Part shown: one piece after another, positions 16,991 to 25,070 of the stretch
Layout of the letters: each line of letters opens with the position of its first letter
Position numbering within the stretch: the first letter of the stretch is position 1
NCBI GenBank assembly: GCA_035644395.1
Contig: DASQOR010000021.1
Span: 1 to 64,000 of the forward strand
Origin: JBGPLJ01 sp035644395
Lineage (GTDB): Bacteria; Pseudomonadota; Gammaproteobacteria; Steroidobacterales; Steroidobacteraceae
Length of the DNA: 64,000 nucleotides
Direction of reading: 5' to 3'
The notes under the pieces: model-generated
Databases searched by the model: none
What the model was told of the DNA's origin: nothing
The model's input: the letters and a program-made list of their open reading frames with translations, nothing else
Translations under genes and position numbers: made by a program

Positions 16991-17710
16991 TCAGTTCTCT
17001 TGCGCCAGCAGCACGAGTTGCGTGCCTTCCGGGGCGATGAACATCGCCGAGGTCGCGGGATCGAGCGCGGGGGGCAGGCGAGCCTCGGGCTCGAGGCCGG
17101 CGGCGCGAATCCGCTCGAGCCTGAGCGGCAGGTCCGTATCGACGAACAGCAGGACCGGCTTGCTGAAATCCGCGGGCCGGTAGAGTCCGACATCCAGGTA
17201 ATCGCTCGTCAGGGAGATGCGCACGAACGGCACCTGCGATTCCTCCGTCGCGACGAACCCGAGCTGATCCCAGAAGCGCACGGCGGCCGTGAAATCCGTC
17301 TGTGGAACGCCGAATTCGGAGAAATAGCCGCAGAGCGACGCCTGGTTCTCGTCGCGATCCGGCGGCGAGAAGGTGCGCGCCTCGAGCAGCGTCAGCATCT
17401 GTCCGCCCGGGTCCGTGAAGCCGATCTCGTTGAATTCGTCCTCGCCGAGTTTCTGGAACGCGGGTTCGATGCCGAGCTGTTCGAGCCGGGCGAGATGCGG
17501 CCTCAGGTCCGGCTTGACGAAGGTGAGCGCGGGGGAAGGAAACTCGAGTGTATGCAGGCCGATGGCGAGCCGCCCGTCCGTCACGACGCCGTAGGGATGG
17601 GACCAGGTCTCGCCGACGGTCGCCTCCGAGAAGCCGAGACGGCGATAGAAATCGATCGAATCAAGCACATCGGGCGCGTTGACGCTGACTTCGAGGAATC
17701 GGCCGAGCAT
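16991..17710 (-). CDS. VOC (glyoxalase/bleomycin-resistance) family protein
   Basis: A 239-residue protein made of two vicinal-oxygen-chelate modules, with VNAPDVLDSIDFYRRLGF at the start and DFTAAVRFWDQLGFVA at residue ~140. Each is followed by the expected strand pattern, such as EIGFTDPGGQMLTLLEA. Some metal-ligand positions are not obvious, so it may be a non-enzymatic member. The stop is 6 bp from the S46 start, so they are probably co-transcribed. Substrate unknown. Confidence 0.8.
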   Translation of the reverse strand: MLGRFLEVSVNAPDVLDSIDFYRRLGFSEATVGETWSHPYGVVTDGRLAIGLHTLEFPSPALTFVKPDLRPHLARLEQLGIEPAFQKLGEDEFNEIGFTDPGGQMLTLLEARTFSPPDRDENQASLCGYFSEFGVPQTDFTAAVRFWDQLGFVATEESQVPFVRISLTSDYLDVGLYRPADFSKPVLLFVDTDLPLRLERIRAAGLEPEARLPPALDPATSAMFIAPEGTQLVLLAQEN

Positions 17711-17712
17711 GC

Positions 17713-17741
17713 GGGGCGCTCACACACGGGGACAGCGCCCC
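17713..17741. other. Hairpin between MFS and VOC genes
   Basis: GGGGCGCT (17713-17720) and AGCGCCCC (17734-17741) form an 8-bp stem with a 13-base loop, located just before the VOC start on the minus strand. No T-run follows. It could weaken read-through or mask the VOC ribosome site; this is inference only. Confidence 0.35.
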
Positions 17742-17761
17742 AACAATAGCAGATGACGCCG

Positions 17762-18970
17762 TCAGCGCGCGAAGCGCGGCGGGACGGCAAGGACGCAAGC
17801 GAGCGCGAAGAACGATGCGGCGACCGTGAAGACGATCATGGGCATGCCGCGGCCGGTCGGGAATACGCTCACGAACTGCACGGATGCGCCCGAAATCAGG
17901 TTCTGGCCGAAGCCGATGAGGCTCGAGGCGAGGCCCGCGCTCTGGGGCGCAAGCGTCAATGCCGCCGAGTTGATCTGCGGCAGCGCGAGTCCCTGGCCCA
18001 TGGCGAGCAGGCACACCGGCAGGTAGATGGGCCACGGCCCGGGCAGCTTGAGCAGCGCGAACGACAGCAGCATGAGCGCGAACACGACCTGGATGGAGAG
18101 CCCGGTGCGCAGCATCGATTCCTGGCGCCAGCTGTGACCGAGCCGGGTGACCAGGAAATTGCCGAGGAAATAGCCGCCGGAAACGAAGGCGGTAAAGAGG
18201 CCAAATTCCTGCGGCGATCTGTGAAATTCGTTCTGCATCAGGTAGGGCGTCGTCGACACGAATACCTGGAAGATCGCGATGATCACGCCGCCTTCGAGGA
18301 GGTAGGCGAGGAACACCGGCCGGCGCACCAGGTCCGCGGTCCTGGCGAGCACGTTGCCACCGGCGGTCGCCGCAGGCCGCGTTTCCGGAATGAAGCGCCA
18401 GGCCGCCGACACCATCGCAAGGCCCGCGAGCGACAGCAGCACGAAGATGCTGCGCCAGCCGAAGACCTCGACCAGCACGCCGCCGAAGAACGGTGACAGG
18501 CCGTTCGCGAGCACCATGACCATGGTGAGCGTCGCGATCATCCGGAATACCCGTTCCGCCGGGAAACTGTCGATCACGATGGCGCGCGCGACCACGAGTC
18601 CCGTGGAGGTGCCGAGCGCCTGGATGGCGCGGCCCGCGACCAGCACCGGCAGGCTCGGCGCCAGCAGACAAAGGAGCGAGCCCAGCAGGAAAGTCATCAT
18701 CCCCGTGAGCAGCACGGGGCGGCGCCCAAAGCGATCCGACAAAGGTCCCGAGACGAGAATGCCGCAGGCAAAAGCGGTGAGCGAGGCGCTGACGGTCGCC
18801 TGCGCGACCGGCAAGGCCACGCCGAACGCCGCCTGTACGTGCGGCAGTGCTGGAAGATAGAAGAACGCGGAAAGCGGCCCCGCCGCGTTCAGCGCGCCGA
18901 GCAGCAGGACGAGCCGCTGACCGCTCAGCGGCTTGCGGGCCGGCGCCGCGACGGGTGGCGGGCTGCTCAA
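17762..18970 (-). CDS. MFS drug-efflux transporter (Bcr/CflA type)
   Basis: A 402-residue major-facilitator protein with 12 predicted helices. The loop 2-3 motif reads GPLSDRFGRRPVLLTGM and motif C-like FFGGVLVEVFGWRSIF follows, as in Bcr/CflA multidrug exporters. The only workable start is TTG at 18970, which overlaps the gabD stop (TTGA), implying coupled translation. GGTGG lies about 9 bases upstream. The substrate is unknown. Placement behind an aldehyde dehydrogenase and a dienelactone hydrolase suggests export or uptake of an aromatic or carboxylic compound, but this is weak. Confidence 0.83.
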   Translation of the reverse strand: MSSPPPVAAPARKPLSGQRLVLLLGALNAAGPLSAFFYLPALPHVQAAFGVALPVAQATVSASLTAFACGILVSGPLSDRFGRRPVLLTGMMTFLLGSLLCLLAPSLPVLVAGRAIQALGTSTGLVVARAIVIDSFPAERVFRMIATLTMVMVLANGLSPFFGGVLVEVFGWRSIFVLLSLAGLAMVSAAWRFIPETRPAATAGGNVLARTADLVRRPVFLAYLLEGGVIIAIFQVFVSTTPYLMQNEFHRSPQEFGLFTAFVSGGYFLGNFLVTRLGHSWRQESMLRTGLSIQVVFALMLLSFALLKLPGPWPIYLPVCLLAMGQGLALPQINSAALTLAPQSAGLASSLIGFGQNLISGASVQFVSVFPTGRGMPMIVFTVAASFFALACVLAVPPRFAR

Positions 18971-20424
18971 TTCGTGATGCCACCCACGCAGACGTACTTG
19001 ATCTCGGTGAAATCGAGGATGCCGTACTTCGAGCCTTCGCGGCCCGTGCCCGATTCCTTCACGCCGCCGAAGGGTGCGACTTCGGTCGAGATGATGCCGG
19101 TGTTGAGACCGACGATGCCGTACTCGAGCCCTTCCGAAACGCGCCACGAGCGCGCGAGATCCCGGGTGTAGAAATACGCGGCGAGGCCGAACTCCGTGTC
19201 GTTCGCCATGGCGAGCGCTTCGGCTTCGCTCTTGAAGCGGAACAGCGGCGCGACCGGTCCGAAGGTCTCCTCGCGCGCGACCAGCATGTCGGGCTTCACG
19301 TTCCTGAGCACGGTCGGCTCGAAGAACGTGCCGCCGAGCGCGTGCCGCTTGCCGCCGTAGGCAACGGCTGCGCCTTTCTTGAGCGCATCGGCAATGTGCT
19401 CCTCGATTTTCTCGATGGCCTTCATGTCGATGAGCGGGCCCTGGTCGGTGGCGCCCTTCAGGCCGTCGCCGACCTTGAGGCGGGCGACCGCATCGACGAG
19501 CTTGCCGGAGAATTCGTCGTACACCCCGTCCTGCACGAGCAGGCGATTGGCGCAGACGCAGGTCTGGCCGGTATTGCGGTACTTGCTCGCGATTGCGCCC
19601 TGCACGGCGGCGTCGAGGTCCGCGTCGTCGAAGACGATGAAAGGTGCGTTCCCGCCGAGTTCCATCGAGACCTTCTTCACCGTGCCCGCGCATTGCGCGA
19701 TGAGTTTCTTGCCGACCTCGGTCGAACCGGTGAACGTGAGCTTGCGAACGACCGGGTTCGAGGTCATCTCGCCGCCGATCGCACGGGCATCGCCCGTGAT
19801 GACGCTGAGAATGCCCTTCGGAACGCCGGCCCGCGCAGCGAGCTCCGCCATCGCGAACGCGGAGTACGGCGTCTGCGTCGCGGGCTTCACGACGATCGGG
19901 CAGCCGGCGGCGATCGCGGGCCCCGCCTTGCGCGTGATCATCGCCGCCGGGAAATTCCAGGGCGTGATCGCCGCGACGACGCCGATCGGCTGGCGCAGCA
20001 CGACGATGCGCTTGTCGGGCTGATGGCCCGGGATCACGTCGCCGTAGATGCGCTTGCCTTCCTCCGCGAACCACTCGATGAAGGACGCGGCATAGGCGAT
20101 TTCGCCCTTCGACTCGGCGAGCGGCTTGCCCTGCTCGGCGGTCATCAGGGTGGCGAGGTCGTCCTGGTTCGCCATCATCAATTCGAACCACTTGCGCAGG
20201 ATCACCGCGCGCTCCTTCGCCGTGCGCGCGGCCCAGGGAGCGAACGCGCGTTGCGCCGCCTCGATGGCGCGCTTCGTTTCCGCCGCGCCCATGTTGGGAA
20301 TCGTGCCGAGCTTCTCGCCGGTCGCGGGATTCGTCACGGGCAGGGTCTGGCCGGAATCGGCGTTGCACCACGCGCCGTCGATGTAGCACTGCTGGCGAAG
20401 GAGATTCGAATCTTTGAGCTGCAT
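18967..20424 (-). CDS. gabD: NAD(P)-dependent succinate-semialdehyde dehydrogenase
   Basis: A 485-residue aldehyde dehydrogenase. The cofactor motif FTGSTEVGKKL, catalytic Glu in MELGGNAPFIVFDDADL and catalytic Cys in NTGQTCVCANR are all present, with PWNFPAAMITRK upstream. The N-terminal pattern and CxC at the active site match GabD-type enzymes oxidising succinic semialdehyde. Related enzymes accept alpha-ketoglutarate semialdehyde, the end product of the oxidative xylose route, so a role with xylX/xylB nearby cannot be excluded. It is 28 bp after a dienelactone hydrolase gene and overlaps the MFS gene. Confidence 0.85.
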   Translation of the reverse strand: MQLKDSNLLRQQCYIDGAWCNADSGQTLPVTNPATGEKLGTIPNMGAAETKRAIEAAQRAFAPWAARTAKERAVILRKWFELMMANQDDLATLMTAEQGKPLAESKGEIAYAASFIEWFAEEGKRIYGDVIPGHQPDKRIVVLRQPIGVVAAITPWNFPAAMITRKAGPAIAAGCPIVVKPATQTPYSAFAMAELAARAGVPKGILSVITGDARAIGGEMTSNPVVRKLTFTGSTEVGKKLIAQCAGTVKKVSMELGGNAPFIVFDDADLDAAVQGAIASKYRNTGQTCVCANRLLVQDGVYDEFSGKLVDAVARLKVGDGLKGATDQGPLIDMKAIEKIEEHIADALKKGAAVAYGGKRHALGGTFFEPTVLRNVKPDMLVAREETFGPVAPLFRFKSEAEALAMANDTEFGLAAYFYTRDLARSWRVSEGLEYGIVGLNTGIISTEVAPFGGVKESGTGREGSKYGILDFTEIKYVCVGGITN

Positions 20425-20452
20425 AGGTGATGTCCTCGACGTGCGGTTGCGC

Positions 20453-21121
20453 TCAGCCGACGTGCTCGCGCAGGAATTTGAGCGTGCGCTCTTTCGCGAG
20501 CGCCGCGCTCTTGGGTTCGTAGCTCGAGCGGTGACTGCAATTGAAGCCGTGGTCGGCGCCCTTGTACAGGTAGAAGAGGCCCTCCGGCCGGGCTTCCTGG
20601 ATCTGCTGGATCATGGAGCTCGGAATGCCCTTGTCCAGCTCGCCGAAGTGATACTGGATCGGGCAGCGCGGCTTGTCCTTCAGGTATTGCGTGATGCGGC
20701 CGCCGTAATAGGCGACCGCTGCGGCGATGTTCGTATGGGCGGCCGCGAAGTAGGCCATCGTGCCGCCCCAGCAATAGCCGACCACGCCGACCTTGCCCGC
20801 GCTCGTCACGGCGGCGATGCCTGCCTGGATGTCGAGCAGTGCCCGGTCCGGCTGCAGCTCCGTCATGAGTTCGCGCCCCTTGCCGATGCCCGGCGGGTCG
20901 TAGCCCAGTTCGACGCCGGGCTTGATGCGGTCAAAAAAAGCCGGCGCGACAGTGAGATAGCCTTCCGCGGCGTATTCGTCGACGACCTCGCGGATATGCG
21001 CGTTGACCCCGAAGATCTCCTGGATGATGACGATGCCGCCGCGCGGCGGGCCGGCCGGATCCGCCCGATAGGCATCGAGGTGAAAGCCGTCGCCGGCGGT
21101 CAGCCTGATCTTCTGGCCCAT
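20453..21121 (-). CDS. Dienelactone hydrolase family protein
   Basis: A 222-residue alpha/beta hydrolase. The nucleophile motif is VGYCWGGTMAYF (Cys nucleophile, as in dienelactone hydrolase), and the catalytic His lies in GADHGFNC near the C terminus. The opening block GIVIIQEIFGVNAHIREVVD is diagnostic. ATG 21121 (MGQKIRLT) follows GAGGA by 7 bases. A longer in-frame ATG at 21187 lies inside the palindromic element and is an artefact. It is first gene of the DLH-gabD-MFS-VOC-S46 string. Confidence 0.9.
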   Translation of the reverse strand: MGQKIRLTAGDGFHLDAYRADPAGPPRGGIVIIQEIFGVNAHIREVVDEYAAEGYLTVAPAFFDRIKPGVELGYDPPGIGKGRELMTELQPDRALLDIQAGIAAVTSAGKVGVVGYCWGGTMAYFAAAHTNIAAAVAYYGGRITQYLKDKPRCPIQYHFGELDKGIPSSMIQQIQEARPEGLFYLYKGADHGFNCSHRSSYEPKSAALAKERTLKFLREHVG

Positions 21122-21159
21122 GCGGGAATCCTCGCCGAATCGGGGCCGGCAAGGATACC

Positions 21160-21245
21160 GGAAAATGGGGACATTCCTGATTTCCAAGGGACGTCCCCGG
21201 CGATTCCGACGTCGCCTCAGGAAATCAGGAATGTCCCCATTTTCC
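21160..21245. repeat. Perfect 26-bp inverted repeat, copy 2 of the palindromic element
   Basis: Arms 21160-21185 and 21220-21245 are exact reverse complements with a 34-base spacer. The arm core is the same as that at 4163-4232, differing only in the outermost bases. The spacer is different in length and sequence. The right arm touches the symporter stop codon (21245-21247), so this copy, like the first, begins directly at the stop of a gene. A structure this long may also act as a bidirectional transcription or RNA-stability signal between the symporter and DLH genes. Confidence 0.87.
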
Positions 21246-22963
21246 TAGTCGAGCCAGAAGCTGAAGTAGAGGTACATGCCGCCGACGGCGAGAAGAATGA
21301 AGGTCGCCATCAGCTTGTTGCCCCAGTCCCAGCTCTTGCGGATCTCCTCGCCGGACTGCGCGCGAATCGAGCCGTAAGTGAGTCCGCTGATCTGAGCCTC
21401 CGTCGGCGGCGGCGAGGTGAGCGAACCGACAACGAGCAGCACAACACTGATCGCAAACAGCACGCCCGTCGCGTAGAGGAAGTTGAAATCGCCGATCGCC
21501 GCGAGCCACGACGGGCTTTCGATCTTTCCGGCGCCGAAGAACGCCTGGCAGGTGAGCTTGAAGAGCCCGAGCATGAAGCCGCCCGCGAGCCCCCACACCG
21601 CGCCGCGGCCATTGACGCGCTTCCAGAAAAGCCCGAGCAGGAACACGGCGGTGATCGGCGGCGCCAGGTAGCCCTGCACACTCTGCAGGTACTGGTAGAG
21701 ACCGCCACCCGATATCAGCTTCATCACCGGAATCCAGAGAATGCCGAGACCGACGACCACGGCGGTCGCGATGCGGCCGACGAGGAGGAGGTGCTGATCG
21801 GACTTCCCGGGGCGCAGTTTTTCGTAGATGTCGACCGTGAAAAGCGACGCGCTCGAATTGAAGAGCGAGGCGAGCGAGCTCATGAGTGCCGCGAGCAGGC
21901 ACGCGACGATGAGTCCGCGTATGCCCGCGGGCAGGAGCGTCGCGACCAGCGTCGGGAATACCGTGTCGCCGTCGATGACTTCGGCGCCGCCGACCATTTT
22001 CATCGGCAGCGCGATCAGGCCTTTCTCATGCAGCGCCCAGCCGATCATGCCGGGCACGAGGAAGATCAGCACCGGCCAGATCTTGAGGATGCCGCCGAAG
22101 AGTGCACCGCGCCGTGCCGTCGCGAGATCTTTCGCGGCCAGCGTCCGCTGCACGATGTATTGATCGGTGCACCAGTACCAGATGCCGACGATCGGCGAGG
22201 CGATGAGCGCGCCGAGCCAGGGAAAGTTCGGATTGTCGAGCGAATGCCAGAGCGCGAAGGCTTCGCGGTTCGCCTTCGCTGTTTCGACGAGCTGATGCCA
22301 GCCCGCGAAGACGCCGTCGCCCTGCCCGAGTTTCGTGAGACCGATGAAGGTCACGATGAAGGAACCGAACAGGATGATGAACGCCTGCGGCGCCTCGGTC
22401 GCCATGATCGCGCGCATGCCGCCGAACACCGTGTAGGCACCGGTAATGATCACGGTCGAGAAGGCGCCGACCCAGAATGCGTTTTCACGCGAACCGAAGG
22501 TATCGGGGAGCAGCGCCTGGAACACGATCGCACCCGCGAACACGGTGACGCTCACCTTGGTGAGCACGTAGGCGGAGAGCGAAACGACCGAGAGGATCGT
22601 GCGGGCGCGTGCATTGAAGCGGCGCTCGAGGAATTCCGGGATCGTGCGCACGCCCGACTTGTAATAGAACGGCACGAAGAAGCCGGACAGCAGGATCAGG
22701 ATCCAGGCGTGGAATTCCCAGTGCGCGAATGTCATGCCGGTGGACGCGCCCTGGCCCGCGAGGCCCACGATGTGCTCCGAGCCGATGTTCGACGCGAAGA
22801 TCGAGCAGCCGATCAGCACGAAGCCCGCATTGCGGCCCGCGAGGAAGTAATCGAGGTTGTTCTTCTGGCGGCGTCCGTACCACCACGCGAGAAAGGCGAT
22901 CAGCAGGAAATACAGGCTGATCACGATCCAGTCGAGACCCGTGAGCGTTGCGTGGGTTTGCAT
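21245..22963 (-). CDS. Sodium/solute symporter (SSS family), probable sugar transporter
   Basis: A 572-residue membrane protein with about 14 helices. SSS landmarks are DYFLAGRNAGFVLIGCSIFASNIGSEH (written here as overlapping short blocks DYFLAGRNAG and ASNIGSEHIVG), RTIPEFLERRFN and the sodium-site region LFNSSASLFTVDIY. Glu/Asp spacing and WWYGRRQK resemble the SGLT-type sugar branch. It follows xylB by 49 bp on the same strand, so D-xylose or a xyloglucan-derived sugar is the most likely substrate. ATG 22963 gives the usual short periplasmic N terminus; upstream in-frame sequence is antisense of nothing known. Confidence 0.86.
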   Translation of the reverse strand: MQTHATLTGLDWIVISLYFLLIAFLAWWYGRRQKNNLDYFLAGRNAGFVLIGCSIFASNIGSEHIVGLAGQGASTGMTFAHWEFHAWILILLSGFFVPFYYKSGVRTIPEFLERRFNARARTILSVVSLSAYVLTKVSVTVFAGAIVFQALLPDTFGSRENAFWVGAFSTVIITGAYTVFGGMRAIMATEAPQAFIILFGSFIVTFIGLTKLGQGDGVFAGWHQLVETAKANREAFALWHSLDNPNFPWLGALIASPIVGIWYWCTDQYIVQRTLAAKDLATARRGALFGGILKIWPVLIFLVPGMIGWALHEKGLIALPMKMVGGAEVIDGDTVFPTLVATLLPAGIRGLIVACLLAALMSSLASLFNSSASLFTVDIYEKLRPGKSDQHLLLVGRIATAVVVGLGILWIPVMKLISGGGLYQYLQSVQGYLAPPITAVFLLGLFWKRVNGRGAVWGLAGGFMLGLFKLTCQAFFGAGKIESPSWLAAIGDFNFLYATGVLFAISVVLLVVGSLTSPPPTEAQISGLTYGSIRAQSGEEIRKSWDWGNKLMATFILLAVGGMYLYFSFWLD

Positions 22964-23012
22964 CAGGCTGCCCCATATATAAAGAGGGTAAGGTTCCGGA
23001 GCACGAGCGTGT

Positions 23013-23759
23013 TCAACGCCACCCGGCGTCGATCCAGTACTCGTGGCCCGTGCACATGCGGCCATCGTCGGATGACAGGAACAGCACGAGCGCGGCCACG
23101 TGCCCGGGATGCAGGCGCGTCTTGAGACACTGCCCGGCGACGATCTCCGCTTCGCCTTCGGGCGTGTACCACTTCGACTGGCGCGGCGTCTTGACGTTGC
23201 CGGGCACGACGCAAGTGACACGGATGGCATCCGGGCCGTACTCGCGCGCGAGCGCCCGGGTCATGCCTTCGATGCCGGCCTTTGCGGTTTCGTAGACGAC
23301 GAGATCCTTGACGCCGAGGTGCCACGAGATCGAACCCATGTTGACGATCGCGCCGCCACCGCGCTGCTTCATGCCGGGCGCCACGGCCTGCGAGCAGAAG
23401 AACTGGTGGCGCAGATTCACCGACATGCGATTGTCCCAGTACGCGCCGGTGACGGCCCCGGGTGTATGGCGGTCGTCGTTCGCGGCGTTGTTGACCAGCA
23501 CGTCGACCGGGCCGATGGCCGCGAAGCTCGCGGCGATCGCCGCGAGGTCCGTGAGATCGCAGCGGCGAAAAACGGGCGCGTGGGGCGAGCCGGCGAGCGA
23601 GCGCACGAGCTCGTGCGATTCCGCTTCGAGGACGTCGAGGAATATGACCTCCGACCCCTGGCGCGCGAACGCTTCCACGATGGCGGCGCCGATGCCGGAA
23701 CCGCCGCCCGTCACGACCACGCGCTTGGATTTGAGACTGGGATAGAGGGCGTGAGTCAT
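23013..23759 (-). CDS. xylB: D-xylose 1-dehydrogenase (XylB-like SDR)
   Basis: A 248-residue short-chain dehydrogenase. It has the nucleotide motif VVVTGGGSGIGAA, catalytic Ser in MGSISWHLG and the Y-x-x-x-K pair in VYETAKAGIEG. The stretches NDDRHTPGAVTGAYW, VVPGNVKTPRQ, KWYTPEGEAE and the end EYWIDAGWR closely match what I recall of Caulobacter XylB, the NAD-dependent xylose dehydrogenase of the oxidative pathway. It would turn xylose into xylonolactone. ATG 23759 (MTHALYPSLK) is preferred, but 23777 is possible. It sits 25 bp after xylX in the same operon. Confidence 0.87.
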   Translation of the reverse strand: MTHALYPSLKSKRVVVTGGGSGIGAAIVEAFARQGSEVIFLDVLEAESHELVRSLAGSPHAPVFRRCDLTDLAAIAASFAAIGPVDVLVNNAANDDRHTPGAVTGAYWDNRMSVNLRHQFFCSQAVAPGMKQRGGGAIVNMGSISWHLGVKDLVVYETAKAGIEGMTRALAREYGPDAIRVTCVVPGNVKTPRQSKWYTPEGEAEIVAGQCLKTRLHPGHVAALVLFLSSDDGRMCTGHEYWIDAGWR

Positions 23760-23784
23760 GCGGGTGATTGCCTGCAAGATGAAG

Positions 23785-24954
23785 TCATGGTGCCGGTCCG
23801 TCGAGCAAACCGCGGTCCGCCAGGTTTCGCATGAGCGCCGAAATGCCGCAGGTCCAGGGCGGAGCCTGGTCGCAGTGGACGACCTGGTTTTCGAGCACGC
23901 CGATGCTCGGCGTCGTGACCCGCACGCGATCGCCGACCTTGTGCGTGAAACCCAGTCCCGGCGCGCCGCGATCCCGTGTCGGCGCGAACATCGTGCCGAG
24001 ATAGAGTGCGAAGCCGTCCGGGTACTGGTGATGCTTGCCGACGGTCTGGCCGACGAGCTCGGAGGGGTCGCGGCTGATGAGGCTCATCGAGCTCTTGCCT
24101 TCGAGCACGAAGCCGTCGGCCCCTTCGATATCGAGCCGCACCACGGCGCCGCGCAGGGCGTCGAGCGTGAAGGCCGCATCGAACAGCCGTACGAACGGGC
24201 CGATGGCCGCGGATGCGTTGTTGTCCTTTGCCTTGCCGAGCAGCAGCGCCGAGCGGCCCTCGAAATCGCGCAGGTTGACGTCGTTGCCGAGCGCCGCGCC
24301 GCGCGGCCGGCCAAGACCGTCGCACACGATGACGACTTCCGGTTCCGGATTGTTCCAGTGGCTGTCCGCGCGCACGCCGACGTAGTCACCCCAGCCGACC
24401 GACGAGAGCGTCGGCGCCTTGGTGAAAATTTCCGCGTCGGGGCCGATCGCGACCTCGAGGTACTGCGACCAGAGTCCGTCCGCGATCAACGCGTCCTTGA
24501 GCTTCGCCGCGTCCCCGGAACCCGGGCGCACACTCTTGAGGTCGGCGCCGATGCGATCGGCGAGCTGTCGCCGGATCCGATCCGCGGCGGCGAGATCGCC
24601 GCGCGCGCGCTCCTCGATCACGCGTTCGAGCGTCGATGCGGCGAAAGTCACGCCCGCGGCTTTCACGCACTGCAGGTCGACCGGGGAGAGCAGGCGCGCC
24701 TTTGCGCCCGTGGCGTCCGCTGCCCAGGCGGGCCTGAAGCCGAACTCGGCGAGCGGGCCGCAATCCTCGCCGCGCGGCATCTGCGCGCCTGGCGAAAAAC
24801 GATTCAGCAAATCGGCCGTGGTCGGCGCGCTGTGCGAGACGTCTTCGACGCGTCCGTCGCGTACGAGCACCGGCGTCGGCCCTTCGCCGAAATCGATGCG
24901 CCCGACGAGCGTCGCCTCTCGCCAAGCGGCTGGAAGAATGTCAGTCGCGTCCAC
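23785..24954 (-). CDS. xylX: 2-keto-3-deoxy-D-xylonate dehydratase (XylX-like, FAH superfamily)
   Basis: A 389-residue fumarylacetoacetase-superfamily protein. The N-terminal GRIDFGEGPTPVLVRDGRVE, the middle DGLWSQYLEVAIGPDAEIFTK (cited as LWSQYLEVAIGPDAEIF) and SHWNNPEPEVV, and the end GISALMRNLADRGLL correspond to Caulobacter XylX as I remember it. That enzyme dehydrates 2-keto-3-deoxyxylonate to alpha-ketoglutarate semialdehyde. The metal-binding acidic residues of the superfamily lie in PEPEVV. The start is GTG at 24954, ten bases after a run of ten G on the coding strand. An operator palindrome and a TTGACA box lie upstream. Confidence 0.86.
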   Translation of the reverse strand: MDATDILPAAWREATLVGRIDFGEGPTPVLVRDGRVEDVSHSAPTTADLLNRFSPGAQMPRGEDCGPLAEFGFRPAWAADATGAKARLLSPVDLQCVKAAGVTFAASTLERVIEERARGDLAAADRIRRQLADRIGADLKSVRPGSGDAAKLKDALIADGLWSQYLEVAIGPDAEIFTKAPTLSSVGWGDYVGVRADSHWNNPEPEVVIVCDGLGRPRGAALGNDVNLRDFEGRSALLLGKAKDNNASAAIGPFVRLFDAAFTLDALRGAVVRLDIEGADGFVLEGKSSMSLISRDPSELVGQTVGKHHQYPDGFALYLGTMFAPTRDRGAPGLGFTHKVGDRVRVTTPSIGVLENQVVHCDQAPPWTCGISALMRNLADRGLLDGPAP

Positions 24955-24964
24955 CGGTATGCGG

Positions 24965-24974
24965 CCCCCCCCCC
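24965..24974 (-). other. G10 homopolymer in the xylX leader
   Basis: The plus strand has ten C in a row, read as ten G on the xylX coding strand, ending ten bases before the GTG start. It occupies the ribosome-site position. Homopolymers of this length are rare outside slippage-prone loci. Confidence 0.6.
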
Positions 24975-25030
24975 GCGGGCTCGCCGAAGGCTGCCGCCGG
25001 CCTTGCGTTCGAGGTCTTAAATTACGTTGT

Positions 25031-25070
25031 TGTTACCGCTACCATCCACCCGCGCACGGGGCGTTGTCAA
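25031..25070 (-). promoter_or_regulatory. xylX promoter with LacI-type operator
   Basis: The minus strand has a perfect TTGACA at 25070-25065; its last bases form the lacI-family stop codon. The palindrome TGGTAGCGGTAACA (25044-25031) lies ~20 bp downstream and covers the expected -10 position (best match GATGGT, 18-bp spacer, weak). Five of seven positions are symmetrical around a central CG, as in LacI-family operators. The same motif recurs at 27373, 33332 and 47979. Confidence 0.6.

Noticed and set aside
15653..17749. 698-codon plus-strand open frame opposite the S46 and VOC genes
   Set aside because: Same biased composition, no recognisable domain, and it spans two real genes on the other strand.
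21122..21187. Longer start for the dienelactone hydrolase giving M-E-I-R-N-V-P-I
   Set aside because: These residues are just the palindromic repeat read as protein; ATG 21121 has a ribosome site and a family-like N terminus.
20414..23125. 903-codon plus-strand open frame
   Set aside because: It crosses four real minus-strand genes and the palindromic element; antisense shadow.
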